Made by a program: the position numbers and the translations under genes. 44,528 bases of DNA from Candidatus Chloroploca asiatica (GTDB lineage: Bacteria > Chloroflexota > Chloroflexia > Chloroflexales > Chloroflexaceae). The stretch covers positions 1 to 44,528 of the forward strand of contig NZ_LYXE01000106.1 of the NCBI RefSeq assembly GCF_002532075.1, given 5' to 3'. The notes beneath the pieces are model-generated. The model saw nothing but the letters and a program-made list of their open reading frames with translations, was not told where the DNA came from and did not search any database. This document shows, one piece after another, positions 1 to 7,950 of this stretch (position 1 is its first letter; each line of letters begins with the position of its first letter).

Positions 1-83
1 AGGGTCGTCTTGCCATGGTCTACGTGCCCAATCGTGCCGATGTTTACGTGCGGCTTCGTCCGCTCGAATTTCTGCTTTGCCAT
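1..83 (-). CDS. tuf: Elongation factor Tu, N-terminal fragment (cut by window edge)
   Basis: Only the first 27 codons and part of the next are inside the window. They read [20 protein letters not shown] and continue into VDHGKTT, the start of the P-loop (GHVDHGKT) of EF-Tu, the GTPase that delivers aminoacyl-tRNA to the ribosome. The start is the ATG at 83-81. It is the last visible gene of the str operon, after fusA and an intervening methyltransferase gene, with a 148-nt gap before it. The gap is long enough for a separate tuf promoter or leader, but none is clear. Identity is near certain from the N-terminal sequence. Confidence 0.96.
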   Translation of the reverse strand, partial: MAKQKFERTKPHVNIGTIGHVDHGKTT

Positions 84-231
84 AAGCTTGATACTCCACA
101 AGGTTTTGAGGTAGTGCTGGTCACCACCCAACGTTATTTCACTTTATCTCGATGAGAGGGGGCCAAACCCCTCACTTTTCAGCCACTCACACCCACCCGA
201 GGACGTGAAGAACAAATCCTTTTCCGACACA
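84..231 (-). other. Gap between the methyltransferase gene and tuf, with a weak hairpin
   Basis: This 148-nt tuf leader has no gene. Read on the minus strand it holds a GC-rich hairpin at about 173-156 (GAGGGG, loop TTTGGC, CCCCTC). The hairpin lacks a following T-tract, so it could be a partial terminator of the upstream gene, an mRNA processing site or a tuf leader element. I see no clear TTGACA/TATAAT pair. Confidence 0.4.
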
Positions 232-1149
232 CTACAACAGGTCAGACTGCACCTGATGGGGATGAAGCACATCCGACCAGCAGGCATAGAGGGCAGTGGG
301 CAGCAAGCGCCCGGAGCGTTCTTCGCGGAGGGTCAACTCCCCCGCGCTTGTCGAACCTGAACGCCGACTGAAAGCTGCCGTCAGCAAATTGTACAAGGTC
401 AACGCGGACACATTCGTCGCATAAGCATTGAGCAACAACCCAAGGGACTGGTCACTCAAGAGTTGCACACACTGCGCAACAAGTTCAGGCAAATGCTCAT
501 TCAAGCGCCAGATTTCCCCTTTGGGGCCACGGCCAAAGACGGGAGGATCCATCACAATCAAGTCATAGTGGCGTCCACGGCGAATCTCGCGTGCAACAAA
601 CTTGCCAACATCATCAACGAGCCAGCGAATTGGCGCTGCTTCGAGGCCAGAAAGGCGTTGATTATCCTGCGCCCACCGCACAGCTGGCTTGGACGCATCG
701 ACGTGGGTCACTGCGGCACCGTGAGCTGCGGCATAGATACTCGTCAAGCCAGTATAACCAAAGAGCACAAGCACCGACGGTCGAGGGCTTCTGGCGAGCA
801 CATCTGCGAGCCAGGGCCAATGAGCGCTATGCTCGGGAAAGATCCCGGTATGACGAAACGGGGTTGGGCGAACCCAGAACGCTAAATTGTCATAGTGCAA
901 CGGCCACTGTTCAGGCAACTGACGGCGCGCAACCCAGTGACCAGGGGTATCATCGCCGCTGCGAGCTTTCGCAAAGGTTGCATCAGCACGCAACCACTCT
1001 TGTTCGGTCAACGTCACCGGCCAGATCGCCTGGGTATCGGGCCGTACTAGGGTATAGGAACCAAAACGTTCGAGCCTGGCACCGCCACCTGTATCAAGGA
1101 GGGCATATTCCCGCCAGGGTGGCGGTGCCAGCAAATGCAACTCAGGCAT
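232..1149 (-). CDS. Class I SAM-dependent methyltransferase (RlmI/RlmK-like)
   Basis: The 305-residue protein carries a Rossmann-fold methyltransferase domain in its second half. The SAM-binding motif I region reads VLVLFGYTGLTSIYAAAHGA (about residues 126-145), followed by the acidic end of the next strand (THVDASKPA). The catalytic-type motif is DPPVFGRG (about 200-207), which resembles the DPP-x-F/Y motif of RlmI-type 23S rRNA cytosine methyltransferases. The N-terminal part is not a recognisable PUA domain, so the substrate could be rRNA, tRNA or protein. The start lies only 6 nt after the fusA stop, so it is almost certainly co-transcribed with the translation factors. That placement fits a ribosome-related substrate, but this is inference. 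Confidence 0.8.
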   Translation of the reverse strand: MPELHLLAPPPWREYALLDTGGGARLERFGSYTLVRPDTQAIWPVTLTEQEWLRADATFAKARSGDDTPGHWVARRQLPEQWPLHYDNLAFWVRPTPFRHTGIFPEHSAHWPWLADVLARSPRPSVLVLFGYTGLTSIYAAAHGAAVTHVDASKPAVRWAQDNQRLSGLEAAPIRWLVDDVGKFVAREIRRGRHYDLIVMDPPVFGRGPKGEIWRLNEHLPELVAQCVQLLSDQSLGLLLNAYATNVSALTLYNLLTAAFSRRSGSTSAGELTLREERSGRLLPTALYACWSDVLHPHQVQSDLL

Positions 1150-1155
1150 GCGTAC

Positions 1156-3264
1156 TCAACTCGCACTTCGCTTTTCGATAATCTCTTTCGCAAGCGCGTC
1201 GGGCAACGCCTCGTAGTGATCGAACTCCATCGAAGAGGTTGCACGGCCCTGGGTCGCAGAACGAAGGTCGGTGGTATAGCCAAACATCGTTGCGAGGGGC
1301 ACATAGGCTTTGACAATCTGCGCATTGCCGCGTGCTTCCATCCCTTCAACACGGCCACGGCGCGAGTTCAAATCACCGAGCACGGTTCCAAGGAAATCCT
1401 CGGGGGTTGTCGTTTCGACCTTCATAATTGGCTCAAGCAACTGGGGGCGGCCCTTACGAACACCGTCCTTCAGCGACATTGAAGCAGCAATCTTAAAAGC
1501 CATTTCGGACGAGTCAACCTCGTGGAATGAGCCATCATAGAGGATTGCTTTGAGGTCAACCACGGGGAACCCGGCCATCACACCGGTCTGCATGGCCTCT
1601 TTGATCCCCTGTTCAACGGCGGGAATATACTCACGAGGAACCGTCCCACCGACAATCTGGTTCACAAACTCAAAGCCAGCCCCAGGCTCTTGTGGTTGAA
1701 ACTTAATCTTCACGTGAGCAAACTGGCCTTTACCACCAGTCTGGCGAACAAAGCGAGTCTCGATATCAGAAGCTGTGCTAATCGTCTCGCGATACGAAAC
1801 CTGAGGCTTGCCCTGATTAGCTTCGACCTTATACTCACGGCGCATACGGTCAACAATCACCTCGAGGTGAAGCTCACCCATCCCCTTAATAATCGTCTGA
1901 CCGGTTTCCTGGTCGGTATAGACACGGAAAGTCGGATCTTCCTCACTGAGACGATTCAGGGCAATAGCCATCTTATCTTGATCAGCCTTCGTCTTGGGCT
2001 CAATGGCCAACTCAACAACCGGCTCGGGGAAGCGAATACTCTCGAGCACAATCGGCTTATCGGGGTCACAGATAGTATCGCCGGTAAAACTCTGCTTAGG
2101 ACCAACCATTGCCGCGATATCACCGGCATAGACCGTATCAATATCTTCGCGATGGTTTGCATGCATCTGGAGAATGCGTCCGAGGCGCTCACGCTGACCG
2201 CGGGTACTATTGAGGACATAGCTCCCCTTCTCGATCGTGCCAGAGTAGACCCGGAAATAGGCCAACTTCCCAACGTAGGGATCGGCAACAATCTTGAAGA
2301 CAAGGCCAGAGAACGGTGCCTCATCGGTAACCTCGCGCAGGAGCAACTCAGCATCGTCTTCGCCAAGCAGATGACCGGGGAAAGTCCCCTGGATAGGGGG
2401 GCGTTCGAGAGGCGAAGGAAGAAACTCAACGACAGCATCAAGGAGTTTCTGGACGCCCTTATTTTTCAGTGCAGCACCACACAGAACAGGAACGAGCTTG
2501 CCCTCAATTGTAGCCTTACGGAGACCACGCTTGAGTTCTTCAAGGCTCAAATCCTCGCCCTCAAGATAGAGCAGGGTCAACTCATCATCGGTCTCAGCAA
2601 TCATCTCAACGAGATCGGCACGCGCATTCTGGGCGCGAGCAAGCATATTCTCGGGCACATCCACTTCCTGAACATCCTTGCCGAGATCGTCGTTATAGAT
2701 TGTTGCGCGCATCGTCAAGAGATCGACAACGCCTTTGAAGGTATCTTCAGCGCCAATAGGCAACTGAATAACTGCTGGTTTCGCACCCAGGCGGTCAACA
2801 ATCATATCAACACAGCGCTCAAAACTTGCGCCGGTGCGATCCATCTTATTGACAAAGCAGACACGGGGCACACTATACTTATCAGCCTGACGCCAGACCG
2901 TCTCAGACTGAGGCTCAACCCCAGCGACCCCATCAAAGACCACGACGCCACCATCGAGGACACGCAGCGAGCGCTCGACCTCAACGGTAAAATCAACGTG
3001 GCCGGGCGTATCAATAATATTGACCCGATAGACTGTATCACCGAGTTTCCACTGCGCCGTAGTTGCAGCCGAGGTAATCGTAATCCCGCGCTCTTGCTCC
3101 TGGGGCATCCAGTCCATCGTCGCGGTTCCCTCATGAACCTCGCCGATTTTATAGGTGCGCCCGGTATAGAAGAGAATGCGCTCGGTTGTGGTGGTCTTGC
3201 CCGCATCAATGTGAGCAATAATCCCAATATTTCGCACTTTATCAAGTTCGAACTGGCGTGGCAT
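1156..3264 (-). CDS. fusA: Elongation factor G
   Basis: The 702-residue protein has the full EF-G architecture. The N-terminal GTPase has the P-loop AHIDAGKTT (about residues 17-25), the switch II motif DTPGHVDF, and the NKMDR specificity motif. Domains II to V follow, with typical segments such as [14 protein letters not shown] and the C-terminal region with [22 protein letters not shown] drives GTP-dependent translocation of mRNA and tRNA on the ribosome and, with RRF, ribosome recycling. Length matches the family (about 690-705). It sits 87 nt downstream of rpsG in the classical order rpsL-rpsG-fusA. Confidence 0.98.
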   Translation of the reverse strand: MPRQFELDKVRNIGIIAHIDAGKTTTTERILFYTGRTYKIGEVHEGTATMDWMPQEQERGITITSAATTAQWKLGDTVYRVNIIDTPGHVDFTVEVERSLRVLDGGVVVFDGVAGVEPQSETVWRQADKYSVPRVCFVNKMDRTGASFERCVDMIVDRLGAKPAVIQLPIGAEDTFKGVVDLLTMRATIYNDDLGKDVQEVDVPENMLARAQNARADLVEMIAETDDELTLLYLEGEDLSLEELKRGLRKATIEGKLVPVLCGAALKNKGVQKLLDAVVEFLPSPLERPPIQGTFPGHLLGEDDAELLLREVTDEAPFSGLVFKIVADPYVGKLAYFRVYSGTIEKGSYVLNSTRGQRERLGRILQMHANHREDIDTVYAGDIAAMVGPKQSFTGDTICDPDKPIVLESIRFPEPVVELAIEPKTKADQDKMAIALNRLSEEDPTFRVYTDQETGQTIIKGMGELHLEVIVDRMRREYKVEANQGKPQVSYRETISTASDIETRFVRQTGGKGQFAHVKIKFQPQEPGAGFEFVNQIVGGTVPREYIPAVEQGIKEAMQTGVMAGFPVVDLKAILYDGSFHEVDSSEMAFKIAASMSLKDGVRKGRPQLLEPIMKVETTTPEDFLGTVLGDLNSRRGRVEGMEARGNAQIVKAYVPLATMFGYTTDLRSATQGRATSSMEFDHYEALPDALAKEIIEKRSAS

Positions 3265-3351
3265 ACCGTCCCCTACTCCTAGGTCAGGCGAGCATATCGC
3301 CTCTTATAGGACTCACAGCAAGCATCAAACAGGAGAACTTCTGTTGAGCGC

Positions 3352-3825
3352 TTAGAGCCGTCCATAATGGGCAAAGGCACGATTTGCCTCAGCCATCTTA
3401 TGTACATCTTCCTTACGTTTAATCGTCGTCCCGGTATTGTTATAGGCATCTACAATCTCATTGGCGAGACGCTCGTGCATCGGGCGACCACTACGTGAGC
3501 GAGCAGCAGTCAAGAGCCAGCGCATTGCGAGGGCATAGCGGCGGTCGCTCTTAACTTCAACAGGCACCTGATAGGTTGCGCCGCCAACGCGCTTGGGTTT
3601 AACCTCAATAGCGGGACTGGCATTGCGTAGCGCAATCTCAAACACCTCAAGTTGCGGCTTCCTGGTGCGCTCAGCGGCAATATCGAGCGCATCATAGACA
3701 ATGCACTCGGCGACGCTCTTTTTACCGCGTTCCATCACTTTATTGATGAACTTCTGCACCAACACACTATTGTAGCGTGCATCAGGTGGCGGGATCCGCT
3801 TTTCAATATTTCCACGACGGGGCAT
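3352..3825 (-). CDS. rpsG: 30S ribosomal protein S7 (uS7)
   Basis: The 157-residue protein is full length. It starts [10 protein letters not shown] and includes the segments [43 protein letters not shown] and the C-terminal [20 protein letters not shown], all typical of uS7. The protein nucleates assembly of the 30S head by binding the 3' domain of 16S rRNA. A GAGG ribosome-binding site precedes the ATG with normal spacing. It is the second gene of the str operon, 85 nt after rpsL. Confidence 0.98.
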   Translation of the reverse strand: MPRRGNIEKRIPPPDARYNSVLVQKFINKVMERGKKSVAECIVYDALDIAAERTRKPQLEVFEIALRNASPAIEVKPKRVGGATYQVPVEVKSDRRYALAMRWLLTAARSRSGRPMHERLANEIVDAYNNTGTTIKRKEDVHKMAEANRAFAHYGRL

Positions 3826-3910
3826 AGAATTTCCTCAATGCTTGTAGCTGACAGATTGTGCAGCAACGAAGGCTGACAGAGCGACCGTTTTGCTTTGCGC
3901 CGTGCAGCAA

Positions 3911-4345
3911 TTAGCGCTTCTTGCCAATCGCCTGGGCATTCTTCTTGGTACCGTACTTCGAGCGACCCTGTTTACGACCATTCACCCCCTGGGTATCGAG
4001 GGTACCGCGCACGATATGGTAGCGCACACCCGGCAAGTCTTTGACACGGCCACCGCGGATCAGCACCACCGAGTGCTCTTGCAGATTATGGCCCTCACCA
4101 GGGATATAGGCCGTTACCTCGATCTGATTAGACAGGCGGACACGGGCAATTTTGCGCAGAGCCGAATTCGGCTTCTTGGGCGTCACCGTTGCAACCTTGG
4201 TACACACCCCACGCTTCTGAGGTGAACCCTTGCCACGCGTCAACTTGCCCTTCAACGAATTGTACGTGAACCGCAGTGCAGGAGCCTTGGTCTTCTTCTC
4301 GACCGGCTTACGCGGTTTCCGTACGAGCTGATTAATAGTTGGCAT
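3911..4345 (-). CDS. rpsL: 30S ribosomal protein S12 (uS12)
   Basis: The 144-residue protein has the uS12 core, with [48 protein letters not shown] and [14 protein letters not shown]. It helps set decoding accuracy near the A site. The lysines of KPNSALRK and RVKDLPG, which are classic sites of streptomycin-resistance substitutions, are the wild-type residues. Compared with the E. coli protein there is an insert of roughly 13 residues in the N-terminal part (around [15 protein letters not shown]), as in the longer uS12 type of Firmicutes. An AGGAG site lies 6 nt before the ATG. It is the first gene of the operon. Confidence 0.98.
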   Translation of the reverse strand: MPTINQLVRKPRKPVEKKTKAPALRFTYNSLKGKLTRGKGSPQKRGVCTKVATVTPKKPNSALRKIARVRLSNQIEVTAYIPGEGHNLQEHSVVLIRGGRVKDLPGVRYHIVRGTLDTQGVNGRKQGRSKYGTKKNAQAIGKKR

Positions 4346-4505
4346 CCAGCACTCCTACAGACTAAAGCTCGCTCATCAACATCCAATGTTCAGACAAAAT
4401 AATATCCGAGCCCCGTATCTGGTCATAGCAGAAGCTACGCCTTAGAGTGGGCCGGTTTGACACACAGAGGACTATTCAGCGCGTGCCATGGCACGACGAT
4501 AAAGG

Positions 4506-4534
4506 AGTATACCATTTGGCGGGGGGGTTGTCAA
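4506..4534 (-). promoter_or_regulatory. str operon promoter
   Basis: On the minus strand there is a perfect -35 TTGACA (4534-4529), a 17-nt spacer and a -10 TATACT (4511-4506) with an extended TGG before it. It would start transcription near 4499, giving a leader of about 150 nt before rpsL. This is the strongest sigma-70-type match in the region and fits a highly expressed ribosomal operon. Confidence 0.8.
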
Positions 4535-4582
4535 ACGAGGAAAGCGTACAATTTTCACTACCAATTGTTGCCAGAGTAATCA

Positions 4583-4611
4583 TTGACGCAGTATAGTGCA
4601 AATGTTATGAT
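4583..4611 (+). promoter_or_regulatory. Promoter of the Fe-S oxidoreductase gene
   Basis: TTGACG (4583-4588), a 17-nt spacer and TATGAT (4606-4611) form a good sigma-70-type promoter about 47 nt before the chosen start. A second, overlapping candidate is TTGCCA (4568-4573), 18 nt, TATAGT (4592-4597). The 312-nt gap 4346-4657 thus holds two divergent promoter regions and no gene. Confidence 0.6.
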
Positions 4612-4657
4612 AAGCAAAATTTGCGTGCTGCCAAGGGAAGAAAGGCCTGGCTGCGAT

Positions 4658-6835
4658 ATGGATGAACCAATTATTGTTGCGATTCGTGAGATCTACTGGA
4701 ACGTAGATCGTTTTGGCAAACTGGCTCCCATCTTTCTCTATGGTCTGATCCTGGTCACATCAATTGTGATGACCTGGGGTATTTTGCGTGATATTGGGCG
4801 ATGGCGTAAAGGGCGTCCTGATGCACGCATTGACCAACTTCCCGCACGTACCGTTGAGTTTCTGGCCCAAGTCTTTGGCCAAAAGAAGGTACTGCGTGAT
4901 CGTCGGCCAGGGATGATGCATGCTCTAATCTTTTTTGGTTTTCTGACCCTCTTTATTGGCACCGACATTATTGCGGTTGAAGAGGATTTTACGTTGCCGA
5001 TGATGGGGGAGGATGCAGGCAAGATTCTTGTCGGCACGTTTTATCAGAGCTACGAATTTATTATGGATACGCTAGGGCTTGTTTTTGTGGCAGGCCTGAG
5101 CTGGGCTGCGTGGCGGCGGTATCGGATCAAAGAACCGCGCCTTGATAATCGGCGTACCGACGCGTGGGTGTTGTGGGTTTTGCTCTTCATTGGCATTGGC
5201 GGCTTTTTGATCGAGGGGTTGCGCATTGCCAATCAAGAAATTGGCGGCATTCCCGTCTATGAGCAGGCGTGGGCACGCCTAGCATATGTCGGCTTTGCGC
5301 TAGCCGTCGTCTTCAAAGCCATCGGGCTAGGGGATGGCAGTGCCATCGGGCTCAACCTTCACATTCTGCTCTGGTTCACCCATGCGGCAGCGACGGGAGC
5401 ATTCATTGCGACACTACCGTTTAGTAAATTCAAGCACATCTTTTACACCCCGCTCAACACCTTTTTTCGGGATACAGCGCCACGCGGTGCCCTTGAGACC
5501 ATTCCGGCGCTGGAAGCGGAAATCGAGAAAGACGAGCCCCGTCTAGGCATTGCGACGCTGGGTGATCTGAGTTGGAAGCACCGGCTCGATCTTGATGCCT
5601 GTATGCGGTGTGGGCGGTGTCAAGCGGCCTGTCCGGCGCACGCATCGGGGGCGGATCTTTCACCGAAGTATATTATTACCAAATTGCACGACTTGATGCG
5701 GGAAGAGCCGATCCATTTCAAAGATGGCACCGTCAAACTTGTCGCGCAGCTTGACATGGATGGACAAGAGGATGAAGAGGGAGGCAGGGGAACGATTGAT
5801 AACGAGCGGGTACCCCTATACGAAAACCTCTTTACCGAAAATGAACTGTGGAGTTGCACGACATGTTATGCGTGTGTCCACGAATGCCCGGCGATGATCG
5901 AGCATGTTGACGATATTGTGGGTGCACGGCGACACCTCACGATGATTGCGAGCGAAGTGCCACAAGGGGTCAAACGGGTGCTTGAAGGCATCGAGCGTGC
6001 CGGCAACCCGTGGCGCTTGCCAGCCGGTGAACGGACAGCCTGGGCGGAGGGGTTGGATATCCCGATTATGGCCGAGCAAGAAGAGGCGGACGTACTCTTC
6101 TGGGTTGGCTGTGCGCCGAGTTACGACGAACGCAGCAAACGGGTCGCACGAGCCTTTGTGCAACTATTGCAACAAGCTGGCGTTAACTTTGCCATCCTTG
6201 GTGACGAAGAGACGTGCAACGGCGATCCGGCGCGACGCATGGGGGAAGAATTGCTCTATCAAGCACAGGTAGAGCAGAACATCGAGACGATGAAGCAATA
6301 CAAATTCAAGACCATCGTCACGACGTGTCCCCACTGCTTCAACACAATCAAGAACGAATATCCTCAGTTCGGTGGTGGTGCGGGCGTTGACTATGACGTT
6401 ATCCACCACACCGAATTCCTAGCGCGGCTGGTAGCCGAGGGCAAACTGAAGCCAGTGAAGCCGCTTGGCGAAAAGGTCGTGTATCACGACCCGTGTTACA
6501 TCGGCCGTTACAACGACATCTATGATGCACCTCGTGAGCTACTGAAGAGCATTCCGGGGGTTGAACTGGTCGAAGCGCCGGATCGCAATCGCGAGCGCTC
6601 GATGTGTTGTGGCGGTGGTGGTGGCAATGTCTGGCTAGAGGGTTGGGGCAAAGAGCAGGTCAACTACATCCGGCTCGAGCAGTTGACCGAGGCACAACCA
6701 GCGACACTCGCGATGAGCTGCCCATTCTGCATGGTGATGTTTGAAGATGCCGCCAAGAACACTGGGCGGGATGAAAGCCTACGGCGGCGCGATATTGCAG
6801 AATTGCTCCTGGAGTCACTGGAACCTACGGCATGA
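4658..6835 (+). CDS. Membrane Fe-S oxidoreductase: NarI-like domain, 4Fe-4S dicluster, two CCG domains
   Basis: The 725-residue protein starts with a membrane domain of about five helices (residues about 1-260, NarI/heme-b-like). A dicluster ferredoxin region follows, with CMRCGRCQAACPA from C315 and CTTCYACVHECPA from C400. Two cysteine-rich CCG domains then appear: CPHCF after VGCAPSYDER, and HDPCYIGR with SMCCGGGG and SCPFC. This is the HdrD/GlpC-type architecture. Related proteins act as ETF:menaquinone oxidoreductases (EMO type) or other quinone-linked Fe-S oxidoreductases, so electron transfer between a soluble donor and the menaquinone pool is likely. The ATG at 4658 is preferred over more upstream in-frame starts because those overlap the promoter. 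No etfAB is in the window, so the partner is unknown. Confidence 0.85.
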   Translation: MDEPIIVAIREIYWNVDRFGKLAPIFLYGLILVTSIVMTWGILRDIGRWRKGRPDARIDQLPARTVEFLAQVFGQKKVLRDRRPGMMHALIFFGFLTLFIGTDIIAVEEDFTLPMMGEDAGKILVGTFYQSYEFIMDTLGLVFVAGLSWAAWRRYRIKEPRLDNRRTDAWVLWVLLFIGIGGFLIEGLRIANQEIGGIPVYEQAWARLAYVGFALAVVFKAIGLGDGSAIGLNLHILLWFTHAAATGAFIATLPFSKFKHIFYTPLNTFFRDTAPRGALETIPALEAEIEKDEPRLGIATLGDLSWKHRLDLDACMRCGRCQAACPAHASGADLSPKYIITKLHDLMREEPIHFKDGTVKLVAQLDMDGQEDEEGGRGTIDNERVPLYENLFTENELWSCTTCYACVHECPAMIEHVDDIVGARRHLTMIASEVPQGVKRVLEGIERAGNPWRLPAGERTAWAEGLDIPIMAEQEEADVLFWVGCAPSYDERSKRVARAFVQLLQQAGVNFAILGDEETCNGDPARRMGEELLYQAQVEQNIETMKQYKFKTIVTTCPHCFNTIKNEYPQFGGGAGVDYDVIHHTEFLARLVAEGKLKPVKPLGEKVVYHDPCYIGRYNDIYDAPRELLKSIPGVELVEAPDRNRERSMCCGGGGGNVWLEGWGKEQVNYIRLEQLTEAQPATLAMSCPFCMVMFEDAAKNTGRDESLRRRDIAELLLESLEPTA

Positions 6836-6856
6836 GGGAAGCAGACATATAGACGT

Positions 6857-6885
6857 ACTGAAGGCCAGCAATGCTGGCCTTCAGT
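6857..6885. terminator. Hairpin between convergent genes
   Basis: A perfect 14-bp inverted repeat (ACTGAAGGCCAGCA and its complement) around one central base lies 21 nt after the Fe-S oxidoreductase stop and 33 nt before the end of the opposing RNA-binding protein gene. There is no T-tract, but its place between convergent genes suggests a bidirectional terminator. Confidence 0.65.
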
Positions 6886-6918
6886 GTGTCATCAGATTAA
6901 ATTTAGAGGGAAGCTAAA

Positions 6919-7218
6919 TTAATAGCGGCGATTGCCAAAGCCACCACTATCATGACGGGGGCCACGCGGACCGCCTTTATCTTCAGCTTCATTCACACGA
7001 AGAGGACGCCCCCCGATCTCAAGGCCATCGGTGTCACGGATCACCTTGGCAAGATCCTCCACTTCCATCTCAACAAAACCAAACCCCCGCGAGCGCCCGG
7101 TATCACGATCATAAATAACGCGAGCACTCTGCACCGAGCCATGCTCACGAAACACAGCTTCGAGTTGCTGATCGTCAATACCCCACGCGAGATTACCGAC
7201 AAAGAGCTTTACTTGCAT
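6919..7218 (-). CDS. RRM-domain RNA-binding protein
   Basis: The 99-residue protein is a single RNA recognition motif with a short glycine/arginine tail. RNP2 is KLFVGNL (residues about 4-10) and RNP1 is SRGFGFVEM (about 42-50), both with the aromatic residues that stack on RNA. The tail reads GPRGPRHDSGGFGNRRY. Such small RRM proteins are common in cyanobacteria and Chloroflexota, where several are cold-induced and thought to act as RNA chaperones. The ATG at 7218-7216 is chosen because the RRM begins right after it and a GGAG-type site precedes it; the in-frame extension upstream is Cys/Arg-rich and unlike the family. A long untranslated leader is implied. Confidence 0.92.
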   Translation of the reverse strand: MQVKLFVGNLAWGIDDQQLEAVFREHGSVQSARVIYDRDTGRSRGFGFVEMEVEDLAKVIRDTDGLEIGGRPLRVNEAEDKGGPRGPRHDSGGFGNRRY

Positions 7219-7548
7219 TCCGATCCCACTCCTGCGTGCCAGGCTACACCGTGACACACTGCACCGGCAAGGGCAAGCGCCCCTGCGTTCATCAATTCGG
7301 GCGACACGTCGAAGCAATACATTGAGTCACTTCGTGGAGAAATGTCGTCAAAACAGGCAAACCTTCCGAAACGACTCGGTGGAAAGGCCGACACACACGA
7401 TCTTCATTGTTCGTGTGCCATGGCCTAGCTAAGCAAACGCCGCGGGCTGCACCTCGGTCGGGGAGGCACATGCATTCAAGGAGACGAAACCTATTGCAAA
7501 GGAGGCTCTTGCGACATCGTGACGCTGTTAGATATGGAAAGTGTACCA
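7219..7548 (-). promoter_or_regulatory. Promoter and ~320-nt leader of the RNA-binding protein gene
   Basis: An extended -10 (TGGTACACT, minus strand, 7548-7540) lacks a good -35. Transcription from it would give a leader of roughly 315 nt with no gene. The leader has a small hairpin near 7389-7414 (CACACGA...TCGTGTG). Long 5' leaders are a known feature of cold-regulated RNA chaperone genes, so post-transcriptional control is possible but unproven. Confidence 0.4.
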
Positions 7549-7880
7549 CATACATATCACTTTGAGAAGCCCCCATGATGACTTTCAGGCAAATTTTGTA
7601 CAAATAGTACGAGAGGGCATCTATTCACACGATAGCATCAAAAGGTATCATGAGAAATTATTCTTTTTGCAATTATTGATTTAGCGTACTAGAGCAAACC
7701 TAACGAGTTTGTCAAAGCATTTACGTACTTGCTCACGGCTATGCCGCGAGCAAGCACACAGTACCTTTACAAATACTTAAGACCAGAGAAGAATTTTGGG
7801 AAGATATGATCGTTTTCGGGGATTATTTGTGTAATATGTCACAGATTTAGCAATCTACGTCCCGAGGGACGCTACTTTGC
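7549..7880. other. Gene-free AT-rich gap with an imperfect hairpin
   Basis: I see no credible gene here. At 7731-7757 there is an imperfect hairpin (CTTGCTCaCGGC, loop TAT, GCCGcGAGCAAG; 11 of 12 pairs). On the minus strand a perfect TTGACA (7715-7710) has only a poor -10 partner (TAGTAC). A small RNA or a second promoter for the RNA-binding protein gene is possible, but the sequence does not settle it. Confidence 0.3.
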
Positions 7881-7882
7881 TC

Positions 7883-7913
7883 AAAAAAACAGCCCGCGTC
7901 GTGGGCTGTTTTT
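7883..7913 (-). terminator. Rho-independent terminator of the S9 peptidase gene
   Basis: On the minus strand the hairpin AAAAACAGCCC / GGGCTGTTTTT (7913-7903 with 7895-7885) is followed by a run of seven T residues (complement of the A run 7883-7889). It lies 37 nt after the peptidase stop. This is the most canonical terminator in the window. Confidence 0.85.
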
Positions 7914-7950
7914 CGAGCGAAGCAGGGGATGGAGGAGATAGGCTAGCGGG

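Noticed and set aside
1690-3282. Long open frame on the plus strand, opposite fusA (530 codons)
   Set aside because: It mirrors the fusA reading frame on the other strand and has no recognisable domain or ribosome-binding site. fusA is unambiguous.
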